Positions 62,810 through 64,000 of a DNA stretch of 64,000 nucleotides are shown piece after piece; the first letter of the stretch is position 1; each line of letters opens with the position of its first letter. The position numbers were made by a program, and so were the translations under genes. A model generated the notes under the pieces. It did not search any database. It was given only the letters and a program-made list of their open reading frames with translations, and had not been told where the DNA came from. The stretch is from Photorhabdus cinerea (GTDB taxonomy: Bacteria; Pseudomonadota; Gammaproteobacteria; Enterobacterales; Enterobacteriaceae). The stretch lies in contig NZ_PUJW01000009.1 in NCBI RefSeq assembly GCF_011189575.1, positions 132,045 to 196,044 on the forward strand. Direction: 5' to 3'.

Positions 62810-63200
62810 TACAAATAAAACAAAATTATATTTAGGAATTTTATTAGTTATTTTTATGGCAATGTTATCTATATTTTTTTCATTGAATGATTATGTCGGT
62901 TTTTTTAAGCGTGATAGTGTTATTACATTCTCATGGAAAAGTGCGGGAGCTATTTGGTTTACTCCTGTGTTGATTTATATTGCCTATATTTTATATAGAA
63001 TCTCCTTGGGTAAGGTGAAACGTCTTAATGGCAAAATAGGCGATTATATTTCATGTGTGTCAATAGCAGGTTTTATCCTTACTCTATTTGTATCTTTATA
63101 TGTTGATGATGAATTAAGATCTGAGGGATATTTAATCTGTAGCAAATCATCATGGATGGCTCCGAATAAGTATGTTAAGGACATTTCACTTTGTTACTAA
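62802..63200 (+). CDS. Candidate immunity protein, three-helix membrane protein
   Basis: Unknown function; possible immunity partner of the preceding gene. The 132 residues have three hydrophobic helices (about 9-28, 50-68 and 84-103), a short charged loop (SLGKVKRLNGKIGDY), and a C-terminal extracytoplasmic tail YLICSKSSWMAPNKYVKD ending in LCY with two cysteines. The tail recalls DUF1240-type small membrane proteins of Photorhabdus and Proteus, from memory only. GTG start inside the end of the preceding gene (eight-base overlap), implying coupled translation, as is common for colicin-type or secreted-toxin immunity genes. Confidence 0.6.
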   Translation: MDNTNKTKLYLGILLVIFMAMLSIFFSLNDYVGFFKRDSVITFSWKSAGAIWFTPVLIYIAYILYRISLGKVKRLNGKIGDYISCVSIAGFILTLFVSLYVDDELRSEGYLICSKSSWMAPNKYVKDISLCY

Positions 63201-63266
63201 ACATATTCTATTTATGCTTAATTGTGTCGAGTAGTCAACAGGCGACTCGACAGGATTTTATGTTTA

Positions 63267-63746
63267 TTAATAATTTCTATCTTCCCATATGCTGTAAGCA
63301 GATGGGCCGGCTGTTATATGATTCCATGAGATAGATTTATAGTTGAGTGTAACTCTTTCATATGGCATGGCATCAAAATCATTTATAGAATGCGGGTATA
63401 TACAAGAAACATCTGTGATAGTGGCTTCAGTGATTTTTACTTCATAGAATAATTCCAATTGTCCAGCTTGACCCGTTCTGTAAAAAACAAAAACACCATT
63501 TAGAGATTCGTTTGAATCTATTGCCATAGCTAACAATGGTGATGATTTATCTACGGGTTTAATGAATTGTATGGGTTGATGACTGACATTCTGCTGTCTT
63601 GTTATTGTATGGTTTAAACTCAGTACCTGTATTTGATCCTCGTGTCCATTTTGATACCTATTTCCTATTGAATCTAGGGTTGAACACCCAGCAGAGATCA
63701 GCCCTTGTTTTTTACCATTCAAAGACAAATAAATCATGTACGACAT
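63267..63746 (-). CDS. hcp: Hcp-family type VI secretion tube protein (orphan)
   Basis: Hcp forms the hexameric inner tube of the type VI secretion system and can carry effectors. The 159 residues begin MSYMIYLSLNGKKQGLISAG and contain the enterobacterial Hcp hallmarks SIGNRYQNGHEDQIQVL, NHTITRQQNVSHQPI, VFYRTGQAGQLELFYEVKIT and YKSISWNHITAGPSAYSIW. AGGATGG lies eight bases before the ATG. No other T6SS structural gene is in the window. Convergent with the candidate effector-immunity pair, 66 bases apart. Confidence 0.88.
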   Translation of the reverse strand: MSYMIYLSLNGKKQGLISAGCSTLDSIGNRYQNGHEDQIQVLSLNHTITRQQNVSHQPIQFIKPVDKSSPLLAMAIDSNESLNGVFVFYRTGQAGQLELFYEVKITEATITDVSCIYPHSINDFDAMPYERVTLNYKSISWNHITAGPSAYSIWEDRNY

Positions 63747-63860
63747 AAAATTACCATCCTAATTCTTTATAATTCAACCTAATAAATTCTAAGTCAGTTA
63801 AGTCTGTAACCTAACATATAAGTAAAAATTATAATAGTAATATAAATCTACCAATCATAA

Positions 63861-64000
63861 CTAAACAATTCTGGCAAGCCACTCCTGCAATAACGACATA
63901 AATGCTGTTAATTTTGCTGGCGGGTGAGCAAGTGCCCGCAGTAAATAAATATCTTCTTTGCGTCCATCGGGATCATTGAATAAAGGCATCAGTTTTCCAG
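63861..64000 (-). CDS. LysR-type regulator, C-terminal end (cut by window edge)
   Basis: The visible 45 codons encode GKLMPLFNDPDGRKEDIYLL and end LLQEWLARIV, the end of a LysR effector-binding domain. It differs from the copy at 61350-61489 at about ten positions. Whether the rest of this gene is intact cannot be seen. Confidence 0.7.
   Translation of the reverse strand, partial: GKLMPLFNDPDGRKEDIYLLRALAHPPAKLTAFMSLLQEWLARIV

Overview
The window looks like a chromosome segment from an entomopathogenic enterobacterium, most likely Photorhabdus (Xenorhabdus is the alternative). Gene order is that of the E. coli tgt-cyo-clp-lon and phoBR-sbcCD-rdgC regions, read here from ppiD towards rdgC. 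Base composition is moderately AT-rich, a full-length 127-bp ERIC element is present, and the accessory genes are of the kinds common in Photorhabdus. The genus is inferred from memory of these families; no search was run.

Layout. 1-7 kb: ppiD (cut by the window edge), hupB, lon, clpX and clpP, all on the minus strand. 7.2-9.8 kb: an insertion splitting clpP from tig, made of three decayed transposase fragments and an AT-rich family-9 glycosyltransferase. 9.9-11.7 kb: tig and bolA. 12-20.2 kb (plus): yajG, ampG, an OmpK/Tsx-type channel gene and the cyoABCDE terminal oxidase operon. 20.3-29 kb: yajR, yajQ, panE-yajL, thiI and xseB-ispA-dxs. 29.2-39.3 kb (minus): nrdR-ribD-ribH-nusB-thiL-pgpA and queA-tgt-yajC-secD-secF. 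39.3-42.8 kb (plus): acpH, an AhpC-type peroxiredoxin with an OxyR-like site, and ggt. 42.9-46.7 kb (minus): phoB-phoR and brnQ. 46.9-52 kb (plus): sbcD-sbcC, with an ERIC element forming the end of sbcD. 52.1-56.6 kb (minus): cpdB, a lipoprotein RNase T2 and a lipoprotein 5'-nucleotidase, probably one extracytoplasmic RNA-salvage operon. 57 kb: rdgC.

From 58 kb the backbone gives way to accessory DNA: a class II Fic protein with an in-frame 12-bp tandem repeat, a GH39-like glycoside hydrolase without a signal peptide, the intact ERIC, a decayed LysR gene, and then a compact module. The module holds a protein of about 290 residues with a C-terminal hydrophobic hairpin, an overlapping three-helix membrane protein, and a convergent orphan hcp (type VI secretion tube protein). 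It lies between two roughly 140-bp copies of the end of a LysR gene. I read it as a candidate membrane-acting type VI effector with its immunity protein. This is the most promising unexplained locus in the window.

The backbone genes cover protein quality control (tig, clpPX, lon, ppiD), aerobic respiration, isoprenoid, riboflavin, thiamine and queuosine synthesis, protein export, phosphate sensing and DNA repair. Regulatory sites visible in the DNA include a sigma-32-like promoter for lon, a Pho box for phoB, a CRP-like site before the OmpK/Tsx gene and an OxyR-like site before the peroxiredoxin.
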